64,000 nucleotides of DNA, taken from the NCBI RefSeq assembly GCF_036026595.1, contig NZ_JARZFX010000009.1, positions 62,001 to 126,000 on the forward strand, read 5' to 3'. The number at the start of each line of letters is the position of its first letter. Position 1 is the stretch's first letter. Source of the stretch: Virgibacillus_P tibetensis (lineage in GTDB: Bacteria > Bacillota > Bacilli > Bacillales > Amphibacillaceae). The notes under the pieces were generated by a model. The model worked only from the letters and a program-made list of their open reading frames with translations, had not been told where the DNA came from and made no database searches. The position numbers and the translations under genes are program-made. Below are positions 8,326-16,459 of this stretch, in pieces.

Positions 8326-9667
8326 AGTTCATATCCTCCTTAGGGGTAAAAACATCCATATCCACTTCTAATCCAAAAACCTGCAGATGAGGGATGCATT
8401 TTGGTATGATTCCTGTAGGGGTGTAATAACCTTTTATTATCCCACTAGCATCTACTCCTGTACGCTGAAACAGGAATATGTCCCGAACTTGAATTTTATT
8501 CCCTTCAATCTTTTCTACTTCAGAGATGTTTGTTATTCTTCTGCTTCCATCTGTCAATCGCTGCACTTGAATAATATAATCCAAAGCACCGACAATATAA
8601 TCACGTATGATGTGTGTCGGTAAGTCCATACCTGCCATAACTACCATACCTTCGACACGGTTGATTGCGTCTATCGGTGTATTAGAGTGAACCGTAGTTA
8701 ATGATCCCTCGTGTCCGGTATTCATCGCCTGGAGCATGTCAAATGCTTCTGCGCCACGTACCTCCCCAACAATAATTCGATCTGGCCGCATACGTAAGGA
8801 GTTTCTAACTAATTGTCTAATTGCTATTTCACCGGTACCTTCAACGTTGGCTGGACGGGCTTCCATTCCTACCACATTTTCCCGTTCCATTTTTATTTCT
8901 GCCGAGTCCTCAATCGTTATCACACGTTCACCAAATGGTATTTCCATTGCCAGCGCATTTAGTAAAGTAGTTTTACCACTTCCTGTTCCACCCGATATCA
9001 AGACATTTAATTTTGTTTTTACGAGTGCTTGCATGAATGTAGACATATCGTGTGTAAAGGTATCATTTTTTTCAAGATCATCCATTTTAAACGGTGTCTT
9101 TCTAAACTTTCGTATAGACAATAACGTCCCATCCAGACTTATTGGCGAAATAACAGCGTTCACACGGCTCCCATCTGGTAATCTAGCATCGACCATAGGC
9201 GAGCTTTCATCAATCCTTCGTCCGAGCGGGGCTACTACACGATCCACAATATGGCGTACATGGGACTCATCCTTAAAGGTAGTATCTGCTTGTTCCAGCT
9301 TCCCCTTTCTTTCAACGTAAATTTCTTTCGGACCATTAACTAAAATCTCAGTAATTGAATCATCTTTCAACAACGGTTCTAATGGACCGAAGCCGACACT
9401 TTCATCAATCAATTTAGAAAGGAGCATTCCTTTGTCCTGCCTTGGAATGACTACCTTCTCTTCAGACATAAATTGGTTGATATATCTTTCAATCCGAATT
9501 CGTTTATCTGTTTCACTTAAACTAGTTATCAGTTCCAGATTTACTTCTGTAAGAAGCCGACTTTTATAATGTTCTACTAGTTCGTCTATGTAACTTGAAG
9601 TTGATATATAACGCTCATCATTAGTTCTATGTGTATTCTTTGGGGTGTTACGCTGAAAAAGGGCCAT
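8297..9667 (-). CDS. cpaF: Tad pilus assembly ATPase CpaF/TadA
   Basis: A 456-residue cytoplasmic ATPase of the type II/IV secretion family. An N-terminal helical region is followed by the conserved LLKDDSITEILVNGP stretch, Walker A GGTGSGKTT (about 228-236), and the Asp-box/Walker B region MRPDRIIVGEVRGAEA with the nearby His box. CpaF hexamers power Flp pilus assembly and sometimes retraction. The tail of about 60 residues after the core is longer than usual and overlaps tadB. The RBS is GGAGGTGG before ATG 9667. Confidence 0.93.
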   Translation of the reverse strand: MALFQRNTPKNTHRTNDERYISTSSYIDELVEHYKSRLLTEVNLELITSLSETDKRIRIERYINQFMSEEKVVIPRQDKGMLLSKLIDESVGFGPLEPLLKDDSITEILVNGPKEIYVERKGKLEQADTTFKDESHVRHIVDRVVAPLGRRIDESSPMVDARLPDGSRVNAVISPISLDGTLLSIRKFRKTPFKMDDLEKNDTFTHDMSTFMQALVKTKLNVLISGGTGSGKTTLLNALAMEIPFGERVITIEDSAEIKMERENVVGMEARPANVEGTGEIAIRQLVRNSLRMRPDRIIVGEVRGAEAFDMLQAMNTGHEGSLTTVHSNTPIDAINRVEGMVVMAGMDLPTHIIRDYIVGALDYIIQVQRLTDGSRRITNISEVEKIEGNKIQVRDIFLFQRTGVDASGIIKGYYTPTGIIPKCIPHLQVFGLEVDMDVFTPKEDMNYEHSSVYTL

Positions 9668-9691
9668 GTTCCCACCTCCTTAAATCATGTT

Positions 9692-10825
9692 TTATTTCAA
9701 CATAGAGTGAACCCATTTGTTAACATCCTTTGCCAGGGGTGACAGCTTTTTCTCTTTGGCTACTTTCCGTAATGGTTCACCCTGGTTAATAAAATTCTGA
9801 ACTCCTTTATCCCTTCTAATCTCGGCAGCGATTGTATATTCGACAAATCTCTCCATATCTTTTTTTGTTAACTCTTTATCTTTCCCCTTAAAATTCATAA
9901 CAAGTTCCAGTCGGTCTTTTGTGATAATTCCAAGTCGTTGAAATAAACGCTCCACATTTTTTAACACTCGGATTGCAACTGTATCGATATTCATTACATA
10001 ATAGATACGATGGGCTTCTTCCAGTGCTGCGAATACCCTCTCATCCATCCACACAGGTAGATCTACAATGATAAAGTCATAACTCCGTTTACTTGCACGC
10101 AGAAGGCGTAAGATAACATCTTCCGTAATTTTCTCTGCCATTTCAGCATCTCTTGGACTTACTAATACATGCAGATTAGAATTTTTCTCTATTTCCGCAA
10201 CATTTCTTATGTGATGCTCATTTAATTCATCAATTACTGGAATTAAATCAATAATCGAGCGGCTGCTGTCCAGTCCAAGAAACGTTTCAGCTCCACCATA
10301 TTGGAAATTCAAATCAATATAGAGCACATTAGCCGTTGATTCCAGTTTTATTGTCTGGGAAAATGCTGTACTGATTAAGGATTTACCAGTACCACCACTC
10401 CCGCTGTAAAAGGCAAACACCTTTCCACCGCCACGTTTAAAAGTGTCAGTCTCCGATGTTCGATCCATCAGACTAGAAGCTTTTTTCGCTAGGGCATAAA
10501 GCCTCTCTTTAAAAAGAATTTCCTCACCCGGGAAAACATAATAGTCTGAAATACCCAACCGGATCAACCCGCGTAATACGGTGAAATCCTCTCCCGTATT
10601 TACACAAATAATATATGCATTGGGAAATTCGGATAATACAAGCTGTGCATCATCAACAGCTGAATTGTCTTCTGAATTCAAAATTAGAATCAGTTGCGCA
10701 TCATGTTTTTTCAATTCATATGCTTCTACAAAATGCAGTTGAAATTCCCCGGTTATTTGCTCCTTAATGGTTGTTATTAGTTCATCATTATTTCCTATAA
10801 TGTATAAATCATTGATTTTGTTCAT
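9692..10825 (-). CDS. cpaE: CpaE/TadZ-like pilus localisation ATPase
   Basis: A 377-residue protein. The N-terminus (about 1-115) resembles a degenerate response-regulator receiver domain. A MinD/ParA-type ATPase follows, with a deviant Walker A (SGSGGTGKS, about 148-156), FIIVDLPVWMDER, and a C-terminal part with basic patches. TadZ/CpaE proteins place the Tad machine in the cell. The start at 10825 is chosen because GGAGG lies 6 bases upstream; the frame is open 24 bases further. It stands between cpaB and cpaF, the expected order. Confidence 0.87.
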   Translation of the reverse strand: MNKINDLYIIGNNDELITTIKEQITGEFQLHFVEAYELKKHDAQLILILNSEDNSAVDDAQLVLSEFPNAYIICVNTGEDFTVLRGLIRLGISDYYVFPGEEILFKERLYALAKKASSLMDRTSETDTFKRGGGKVFAFYSGSGGTGKSLISTAFSQTIKLESTANVLYIDLNFQYGGAETFLGLDSSRSIIDLIPVIDELNEHHIRNVAEIEKNSNLHVLVSPRDAEMAEKITEDVILRLLRASKRSYDFIIVDLPVWMDERVFAALEEAHRIYYVMNIDTVAIRVLKNVERLFQRLGIITKDRLELVMNFKGKDKELTKKDMERFVEYTIAAEIRRDKGVQNFINQGEPLRKVAKEKKLSPLAKDVNKWVHSMLK

Positions 10826-10861
10826 TTGTTGCCTCCAGCTAAATGACATAATGCACGCTGT

Positions 10862-11665
10862 TTACGTTTCATCGTTTTCATCCTCTTCTTCACTCTTTTT
10901 GTCATCCTTTTTTTCGCCGGCTTTGTCTTCCTTTTCGTTTTCTTCTTCCTTTTGTTTCTCTTGATTATTTTCTGTACTGTCATTCTTACTTTCCTCGACT
11001 GATTCAGAAACCTCGGTTTCAACCTCTGTTGACTCTTCATTCTCTTCGGTTTGCATCTGCCCTACATTTGCTTTTACAATTCGTACACTATCTGCATAGT
11101 TTTGCATATGAATTAATTTAGGAACTGCCTCTAAAGGAAGTTCTAGTAAAACCCCCACAAATTCTCCATCGTCTCTAGCCACTCTGGAAACTTTTACATC
11201 TTTCATGAAAATTTCAGTAACGGGCTCAGACTCAAAACTGTTAGAAACAATAATATCCACACGATCTAGCGCGTCTAAAGACTCGTCAAAATACACTTTT
11301 TCCGATTTCGTCAATGTGATCAAACGGTTATCAGCCTCTGTTACTGAGGAAGCTTCTTTTAACATTCCCTTCGTAATAACATCCCCGGAAGACAACGGAA
11401 CAAGCGAAACTTTGTTGATTAAATCTTCAACGTTTTCGATGTGATCATCCCGCTTATATTTTTTAGGTATTTCATCTGTAGTAATATCATTAGGTGTGAT
11501 AATAGTCCTTGAATGAATGGCCTTATCAGCGACATAAATATTCACCATAGTTCCTAAGTTCGTATTTAATGCTTGAACTTTATTAAGCACAAGAAATCCC
11601 GATGTTGCTGCTAATACAATTGCGATTAAGAAGAAAATAATTGCTTTACGTTTTGATTCAAGCAT
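10862..11665 (-). CDS. cpaB: CpaB/RcpC-like pilus protein with SAF domain
   Basis: A 267-residue protein with an N-terminal TM anchor (about 9-31), an SAF domain (about 40-105: VYVADKAI-like start, PLSSGDVITKGMLKEA), a CpaB-type core, and a very acidic Glu/Lys/Asp tail of about 60 residues. RcpC/CpaB proteins usually support pilus passage through the cell wall or outer membrane. In a Gram-positive cell the role is probably in the wall zone, with the charged tail outside. It is first in the operon. The RBS region is GAGGGTGG. Confidence 0.82.
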   Translation of the reverse strand: MLESKRKAIIFFLIAIVLAATSGFLVLNKVQALNTNLGTMVNIYVADKAIHSRTIITPNDITTDEIPKKYKRDDHIENVEDLINKVSLVPLSSGDVITKGMLKEASSVTEADNRLITLTKSEKVYFDESLDALDRVDIIVSNSFESEPVTEIFMKDVKVSRVARDDGEFVGVLLELPLEAVPKLIHMQNYADSVRIVKANVGQMQTEENEESTEVETEVSESVEESKNDSTENNQEKQKEEENEKEDKAGEKKDDKKSEEEDENDET

Positions 11666-12397
11666 CTTTCCACCCTCATCCCTTTATATATAGTAGGTGT
11701 TTAAAACGTTCCGGGAAAACGGAATATGATCATTTCCCTGTTTTATACATTGTTGGTAATTTAAACATTCTTTTCCATCGTATTAACCAACTACTTTAAA
11801 TAATCACACAAATAAAAAAGATGTCAACTATGTTACAAATCAGAGCACTTTTATCACAGTCCTTATTACCTAGTAACTTTAAATAAACCAAATAATCTCA
11901 AACTGGTTTTTCTGTTTTTTTTAGTCATTAAGTAATGATTATTTACCATAATTTACTATTATTTGGTTTTAATTGGTTATAATTTGGTTCTTTACTATTA
12001 TTTTTTAAGAAAAAAGTGAACTAAGGCTATATTCACTGTGTAACTTGTATACCTATATAAAATCTCTTCATTTCTTTAAAACAAATCAGTAGGAATTGCT
12101 CATCGCTACTTACATTTATTTTCGGCAGATGTTTCAGACCGCACATGAATAAAAATGGAAATCATGATATAGTTAAAATTATGTCAGAATTATGAAGAGG
12201 CTTACCATAGCCAATAAAAATGAGGTTTTAAAGGATGAAGCTACATTAAAAGATGTTCGTTATATTAGTTTTATGGGCTACTATCAACACTTTAATTTAG
12301 CAATTTGCATAATGAATATGACATATCTAAAACTATTGTCATTAACATTTGGTCTCGTCTGTATTACTTACTTAATTTAAAACAAGGAGAATGATGA
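11666..12397. other. AT-rich intergenic region between the pilus operon and the amidase gene
   Basis: About 730 bp lie between the divergent cpaB and amidase genes. It should contain the promoters of both, but no convincing -35/-10 pair was found for either. Short direct repeats at 11952-12006 are listed separately. A 62-codon open frame at 12192-12380 has no good RBS and poor composition, so it is not called as a gene. Confidence 0.7.
11952..12006. repeat. Phased short direct repeats upstream of the pilus operon
   Basis: TTGGTT occurs at 11963, 11973 and 11984, that is at 10-11 bp steps (one helical turn). The block is flanked by two copies of TTTACTATTATTT at 11952-11964 and 11991-12003. 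An inverted AACCAAA stands at 11886. The arrangement resembles a multi-site regulator-binding region, but AT-rich chance repetition is possible. Confidence 0.5.
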
Positions 12398-13843
12398 ATG
12401 AGTAATTATATAACACCGCTTGATCAAAAAGTCCTTTCAATGGATGCTTTTGGAATCGCTGAGTCGATTCGAAATGAGGAATTTACAAGTGAGGAAGCAG
12501 TAACAGCATATATTAACCATATTAAAAAGCTGAATCCTGTTATTAATGCTGTTGTTGAGGAGCGCTTTAAGCAAGCTTTAACTGAGGCAAAAGAAATGGA
12601 TCAACTTCTGCTTTCCAGCTCAACCATCGGACCTTTACATGGTGTCCCTATTAGTGTAAAGGAATCTCTCCATGTCGCTAATATGAAAACAACTGGTGGC
12701 TTAGAACATCGCCAGGATTTAATAGCAAGATACGATGCAGACGTTATTACTGAACTTAAAAAAGCCGGTGCAATTATAATTGCGAAAACAAATACTCCTG
12801 CACTATGCTTTTGCCAGGAGACAGAAAATAAATTATATGGTCGAACAAATAACCCTTGGGATGTGACCCGAACTGCAGGCGGTTCCAGTGGTGGTGAAGG
12901 TGCCTTGCTAGCTGTTGGTGGCGCTTCAGTTGGTATAGGATCTGATATAGGTGGATCCATTCGATTCCCAAGTCACTTTAATGGAGTCGTTGGATTTAAG
13001 CCTGGTATGTTTCAAGTTTCGGCTGAGGGACATTTCCCCCGCATTGATGAAAAATTACAAGAAAGAATGTTATCAGTGGGACCTATGGGTAAATCTGTAA
13101 GAGATATGGAGCTTGTATATAATATAATTTCTTATAATTCAACTTCCACACAATCTTTAAATGATTATAAAATTGAAATCTTACCAAATAATATAAACTA
13201 CCCGTTAACAGATAACACAAAAGGTATATTAGATGCAGTGGAAAACTTTCTGACGACATCCTATTCCATAAAGCGAAGCACCCCTCCCTTTTTTGAAGAC
13301 AGTGCCTTGCTTTGGCAGGAAATTATGTCTATTAATGGCAGCGAACTGATTGAGAAAGAAGCCTATAACCATGATCGGTCTAATCCAATAACTTCTTTTT
13401 TCAAAGAGAAGTTAACTGAACGAACGAGTATTCACCCATATTTATCATGGGCAATTATTGGTGCCAAACTCTTCAAGCCATCTAAAAATAGAATCCGTGA
13501 AATAGAAGCAATTATTAAGCGGGAAGAAGATAATTTAGCTGAGTACTTGGTTGATCGATTATTAATTTTTCCTGTATATCATTCAGGGGCTCTTCTTCAC
13601 GGTAATGTATTCAAGGAGATTTTTTCTATCCGACGTACCTTCTTGGAATACATGCCATATGTTGCTTATGCAAATGTTTGGGGTTTGCCCTCTTTAACTA
13701 TCCCCGTTGGTACAGATGAGCATAAAATGCCAATAAGTATTCAAATTATGAGCTGTAACGGTAATGAGGATGCAATCTTTCGTCTAGGTAAAATAATAGA
13801 GAAGAAATTCAGAGGTTATATAAGATGTAGCCGTTTAGATTAA
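12398..13843 (+). CDS. Amidase-signature family hydrolase
   Basis: A 481-residue cytosolic enzyme of the amidase-signature family, which hydrolyses carboxamides through a Lys-cisSer-Ser triad. The catalytic Lys is in ISVKES (about residue 88), the cis-Ser region is GGSSGGE (about 165), and the nucleophilic Ser lies in GSDIGGSIR (about 190). The C-terminal half resembles the fatty-acid-amide-hydrolase/Asp-tRNA-amidotransferase-A-like group. It is not gatA, because no gatB/gatC neighbours are present. The substrate cannot be told. The ATG follows AAGGAG. It is a single gene with its own flanks. Confidence 0.85.
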   Translation: MSNYITPLDQKVLSMDAFGIAESIRNEEFTSEEAVTAYINHIKKLNPVINAVVEERFKQALTEAKEMDQLLLSSSTIGPLHGVPISVKESLHVANMKTTGGLEHRQDLIARYDADVITELKKAGAIIIAKTNTPALCFCQETENKLYGRTNNPWDVTRTAGGSSGGEGALLAVGGASVGIGSDIGGSIRFPSHFNGVVGFKPGMFQVSAEGHFPRIDEKLQERMLSVGPMGKSVRDMELVYNIISYNSTSTQSLNDYKIEILPNNINYPLTDNTKGILDAVENFLTTSYSIKRSTPPFFEDSALLWQEIMSINGSELIEKEAYNHDRSNPITSFFKEKLTERTSIHPYLSWAIIGAKLFKPSKNRIREIEAIIKREEDNLAEYLVDRLLIFPVYHSGALLHGNVFKEIFSIRRTFLEYMPYVAYANVWGLPSLTIPVGTDEHKMPISIQIMSCNGNEDAIFRLGKIIEKKFRGYIRCSRLD

Positions 13844-13912
13844 TAACAAAATTTGGCATAATATAACGACTCTCATTTGTATAAGCTACAGAGTAAGAGA
13901 GGATGTCAAGCT

Positions 13913-14194
13913 ATGTCAAACAAAGATGTTAAGAAGTATTCTGATTTTTCAAATGTAACTAACCAACGAAACCTTCTCATTCCTGAAGAGTTTCCAGAAG
14001 GAGCTTTTGGTTCTTCAATAAATAAAGAAGAGCCAGTGTATAGCAAGTCAACACCCTGGGGAAAAGGGCAATTCCGTGAAAGCGCATTTGTTTATCCATA
14101 CAAGGAGTTGCATGAAGATTTGCCAAGACAAACGCCTGGTGCTCATCCTATCCATGATGAACCAGGGGATGTTCACCCGCAACAAGAGGATTAG
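13913..14194 (+). CDS. Small conserved Bacillaceae cytosolic protein of unknown function
   Basis: A 93-residue hydrophilic protein beginning MSNKDVKKYS. It is rich in Pro, Glu and His with a PGAHPIHDEPGDVHP tail. No TM segment or catalytic motif is seen. The start at 13913 is preferred because GAGAGG lies upstream; the frame is open to 13877. The composition suggests a structured small protein with a flexible acidic/His tail. No function is assigned. A strong terminator follows directly. Confidence 0.65.
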   Translation: MSNKDVKKYSDFSNVTNQRNLLIPEEFPEGAFGSSINKEEPVYSKSTPWGKGQFRESAFVYPYKELHEDLPRQTPGAHPIHDEPGDVHPQQED

Positions 14195-14223
14195 CAGACT
14201 GCTCTAGGCTGCTAATCCTTTTT
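14187..14223. terminator. Bidirectional terminator between convergent genes
   Basis: An 11-bp perfect stem, AGGATTAGCAG (14187-14197) with CTGCTAATCCT (14209-14219), is followed by TTTTATTT. It serves the plus-strand small gene, and its right part overlaps the end of yutD on the other strand. Confidence 0.85.
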
Positions 14224-14496
14224 ATTTACTTTTTTTAATACAAAGTAGGAACAACCAAAATTACAGTACTCATATAAATAATCATCCAAAGAACTAATTT
14301 TCGTATCTACTGCAGCCTTTGGATTTTGATCATTATAAAATCCTTTAAGCCTCAGTTGTTCGTATCCCCAGTCGCCCAGTATATAATCATATTTGGATAA
14401 TATGTCAGAATAGCGTTCTTTTATTGATTCTTCCTGGAATCCTTCTTTTATGTTTTCTGTAATTTCATACGTATTCCCTTGTAATTCAATCACCAC
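14212..14496 (-). CDS. yutD: YutD-family conserved protein (DUF1027)
   Basis: About 94 residues matching the YutD family throughout: FQEESIKERYSDIL, YDYILGDWGYEQLRL, a DTKISSLDDYLYEYCNFGCSYFVL block with two Cys, and a basic end. Its function is unknown. In B. subtilis yutD sits beside the same sporulation lipoprotein and lytH genes as here, supporting orthology. The start codon is uncertain: several in-frame GTGs exist (14502, 14496, 14493). GTG 14496 is chosen because AGAGGGG stands about 5 bases upstream. Confidence 0.88.
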   Translation of the reverse strand: MVIELQGNTYEITENIKEGFQEESIKERYSDILSKYDYILGDWGYEQLRLKGFYNDQNPKAAVDTKISSLDDYLYEYCNFGCSYFVLKKVNKKD

Positions 14497-14568
14497 TATC
14501 ACCCCTCTTGAACTGTATCTAGTTTATCATATTTCCACCTCTTGTAACCAACCACAAATTAATTGTGT

Positions 14569-14597
14569 GCATGATTTCTTGACTATATAGCAAACTA
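14569..14597 (+). promoter_or_regulatory. Possible sigma-G type promoter before the sporulation lipoprotein gene
   Basis: GCATG (14569-14573) and CAAACTA (14591-14597) are separated by 17 bp, close to the forespore sigma-G pattern (GHATR, about 17-18 bp, CATNHTA; one mismatch in the -10). YhcN/YlaJ lipoproteins are sporulation genes in Bacillus, so this fits, but it is a pattern match only. Confidence 0.35.
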
Positions 14598-14634
14598 AAA
14601 AGGAAAATAACTTATGCTAAAAAGGAGAGAAACA

Positions 14635-15219
14635 ATGAAAACATTCATAGGAGGAAAATTAATTACTTTGCTTGCTCTAGCTGCATTAGTAGGATGCGGA
14701 AATACAAATGAGGCCGTGGATGACAGAAACCGAATGATGAATGAACTAGATCCTACCGGAGGCACTGAGCAACAGCAAATGGATAACGAACTTAATGATC
14801 GACTGGGTTATGTACGTTATACCAAGGAAGAAAATGATTTAGATGCAGATAGAAATCGCGAAGTTACGATAGACCGGACTGAGATGGCTAATATGATAAC
14901 TAGAATTATACTGGATAGTGATGGATTCGATGAAGTAGCAACACTTGTCACAGATGAGGAAGTATTAATCGCTTACCTGAAGAATGATGAATTTGAGCAG
15001 GTGGAAGCTGCTGACATAGCTAAGAAAACTGCAATGTCTGTATTACCAAGATATTTTGATATATATGTATCAGATAACGAAGTCTTGATCGATGATATCC
15101 ACAGCCTGCATAATTCAACGACTACCAACCAAAATTATGATAATACTATCAACAGGATTATTGATGAGATGAAACAATCCCCTCAAGGCTATAATAATAA
15201 ACAAAATGACATGGAGTAA
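14635..15219 (+). CDS. YhcN/YlaJ-family sporulation lipoprotein
   Basis: About 194 residues. A lipoprotein signal peptide ends at LVGCG, followed by an Asn/Asp/Gln-rich region and a YhcN/YlaJ-like domain (VTIDRTEMANMITRIIL...VATLVTDEEVLIAYL...YFDIYVSDNEVLIDDI). Members of this family are forespore or spore lipoproteins linked to spore germination and outgrowth. It lies between yutD and lytH, the position of yutC in B. subtilis. The start at 14635 has AAGGAGAG upstream; the frame is open 21 bases earlier. Confidence 0.82.
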   Translation: MKTFIGGKLITLLALAALVGCGNTNEAVDDRNRMMNELDPTGGTEQQQMDNELNDRLGYVRYTKEENDLDADRNREVTIDRTEMANMITRIILDSDGFDEVATLVTDEEVLIAYLKNDEFEQVEAADIAKKTAMSVLPRYFDIYVSDNEVLIDDIHSLHNSTTTNQNYDNTINRIIDEMKQSPQGYNNKQNDME

Positions 15220-15330
15220 ATTTACAGGCTGACTTTCGATAGTAGTTCTGTCCACTAACCATTCGGCAAGAATAGTAGTGAAAATAGTTATCTAATTTAG
15301 AAAAAAATTAGGTATTAGGGGGTGATACAC

Positions 15331-16296
15331 ATGAGTTACAAAAGGGTATATATTTTTATATTTTCGTTCATTTCGTTTATGTTCTTTTCTAGTGCAGTAC
15401 AAGCAGAAGAAGAAATTTACGAAAAACGATTGGCGCTTTTTAAAAAGACAGAAGCTTTAACACAAATTCCATGGTATTACTTTGCAGCAATTGACAACTA
15501 TGAGAGGAATATTAAAAAGAACGACGATAACGAACAAGTAATATCTATTACTATACCTCCAGAATTATGGTTCGGTTTAGGTAACAGTTCCATGATGATG
15601 GAAGAACAAACTATTTCTTTTTTTAATGGAAAAGGAAAAGATGGCAATGGCGATCAAAAGGCAGACCCCTCTGACCCGGAGGATATCTTATATACAATAG
15701 GTAATATAATTTTGGAACATGGGCAAACAAAGGATGACATTAAAATTGCACTTTGGAATTTCTATAAACGTGACCTCACCGTCCAGACCATCATAAACAC
15801 GTCAAAGGTATTTAAAGAGTTTCAGGAAATTAACCTAACAGATAGGGACTTTCCCGTCTCTATTCAACATAATTACAGCTATCGAAATACGTGGGGGGAT
15901 AGAAGAGGATTCGGTGGACTACGTATCCACGAAGGAACTGATATCTTTGCAGGATACGGTGCTCCCATAAAATCCACCACGTATGGTGTAATTGAAATGA
16001 TGGGATGGAACCTTTATGGTGGTTGGCGAATAGGCATTAGAGATATTTACAATATTTACCATTATTACGGCCATATGAATGGCTATAATGATGACATTGA
16101 AGTTGGCCAAGTTGTAAAGCCTGGCGATGTGCTTGGTAGTGTTGGTTCAAGCGGTTATGGCCCACCAGGAACTTCAGGAAAGTTTCCACCACATTTACAT
16201 TATGGTATGTACAAAGATAATGGGTATAGCGAATGGTCATTCGACCCTTACCCTTATTTAAGAAAATGGGAGAAAATAGCCAGAAACAAGGATTAG
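15331..16296 (+). CDS. lytH: Spore cortex L-Ala-D-Glu endopeptidase LytH (M23 family)
   Basis: A 321-residue exported peptidase. The signal peptide ends near VQA (about residue 25). A family-specific N-terminal domain of about 170 residues precedes an M23 zinc-metallopeptidase domain. Zinc ligands are visible in HEGTD and in HLHYG; the YHYYGHMNGY segment is also typical. In B. subtilis LytH (YunA) trims side chains in spore cortex peptidoglycan under mother-cell control. The location between the sporulation lipoprotein and yunB matches. ATG 15331 is preferred over GTG 15322 because AGGGGGTG is 7 bases upstream. Confidence 0.9.
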   Translation: MSYKRVYIFIFSFISFMFFSSAVQAEEEIYEKRLALFKKTEALTQIPWYYFAAIDNYERNIKKNDDNEQVISITIPPELWFGLGNSSMMMEEQTISFFNGKGKDGNGDQKADPSDPEDILYTIGNIILEHGQTKDDIKIALWNFYKRDLTVQTIINTSKVFKEFQEINLTDRDFPVSIQHNYSYRNTWGDRRGFGGLRIHEGTDIFAGYGAPIKSTTYGVIEMMGWNLYGGWRIGIRDIYNIYHYYGHMNGYNDDIEVGQVVKPGDVLGSVGSSGYGPPGTSGKFPPHLHYGMYKDNGYSEWSFDPYPYLRKWEKIARNKD

Positions 16297-16297
16297 C

Positions 16298-16332
16298 AAA
16301 AGAGCCTTTACCGTTGGTAAAGGCTCTTAATT
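16298..16332. terminator. Bidirectional terminator between lytH and the NSS transporter unit
   Basis: A 13-bp stem, AAGAGCCTTTACC (16300-16312) and GGTAAAGGCTCTT (16316-16328), has a 3-base loop and A/T-rich flanks on both sides. It lies between convergent genes. Confidence 0.85.
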
Positions 16333-16344
16333 ATTTGATTAAAA

Positions 16345-16457
16345 TTACTGTTGTTTTACTGATTTTGCCTTTTTAACAGCGAAGGTAATACTTGCTGTTA
16401 AACCACCCCATATGATTACAATACCAAGGATCATAACAAAGATAGCACTACCACTCA
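16345..16457 (-). CDS. MetS-like small subunit of the NSS transporter
   Basis: A 37-codon-scale gene (start at 16457) with one TM helix (IFVMILGIVIIWGGLTASITFAV) and a basic end. MetS-family subunits of this form accompany sodium:neurotransmitter-symporter (NSS) genes; in corynebacteria MetP/MetS take up methionine. GGGAGG precedes the ATG. It begins 3 bp after the stop of the large subunit. A longer in-frame reading up to 16539 would overlap the transporter and is less likely. Confidence 0.75.
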
Positions 16458-16459
16458 TA

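Noticed and set aside
8736..9320. 194-codon plus-strand ORF within cpaF
   Set aside because: Shadow of a strongly conserved ATPase gene.
12192..12380. 62-codon plus-strand ORF upstream of the amidase
   Set aside because: No RBS, AT-rich, hydrophobic chance composition; lies in the promoter region.
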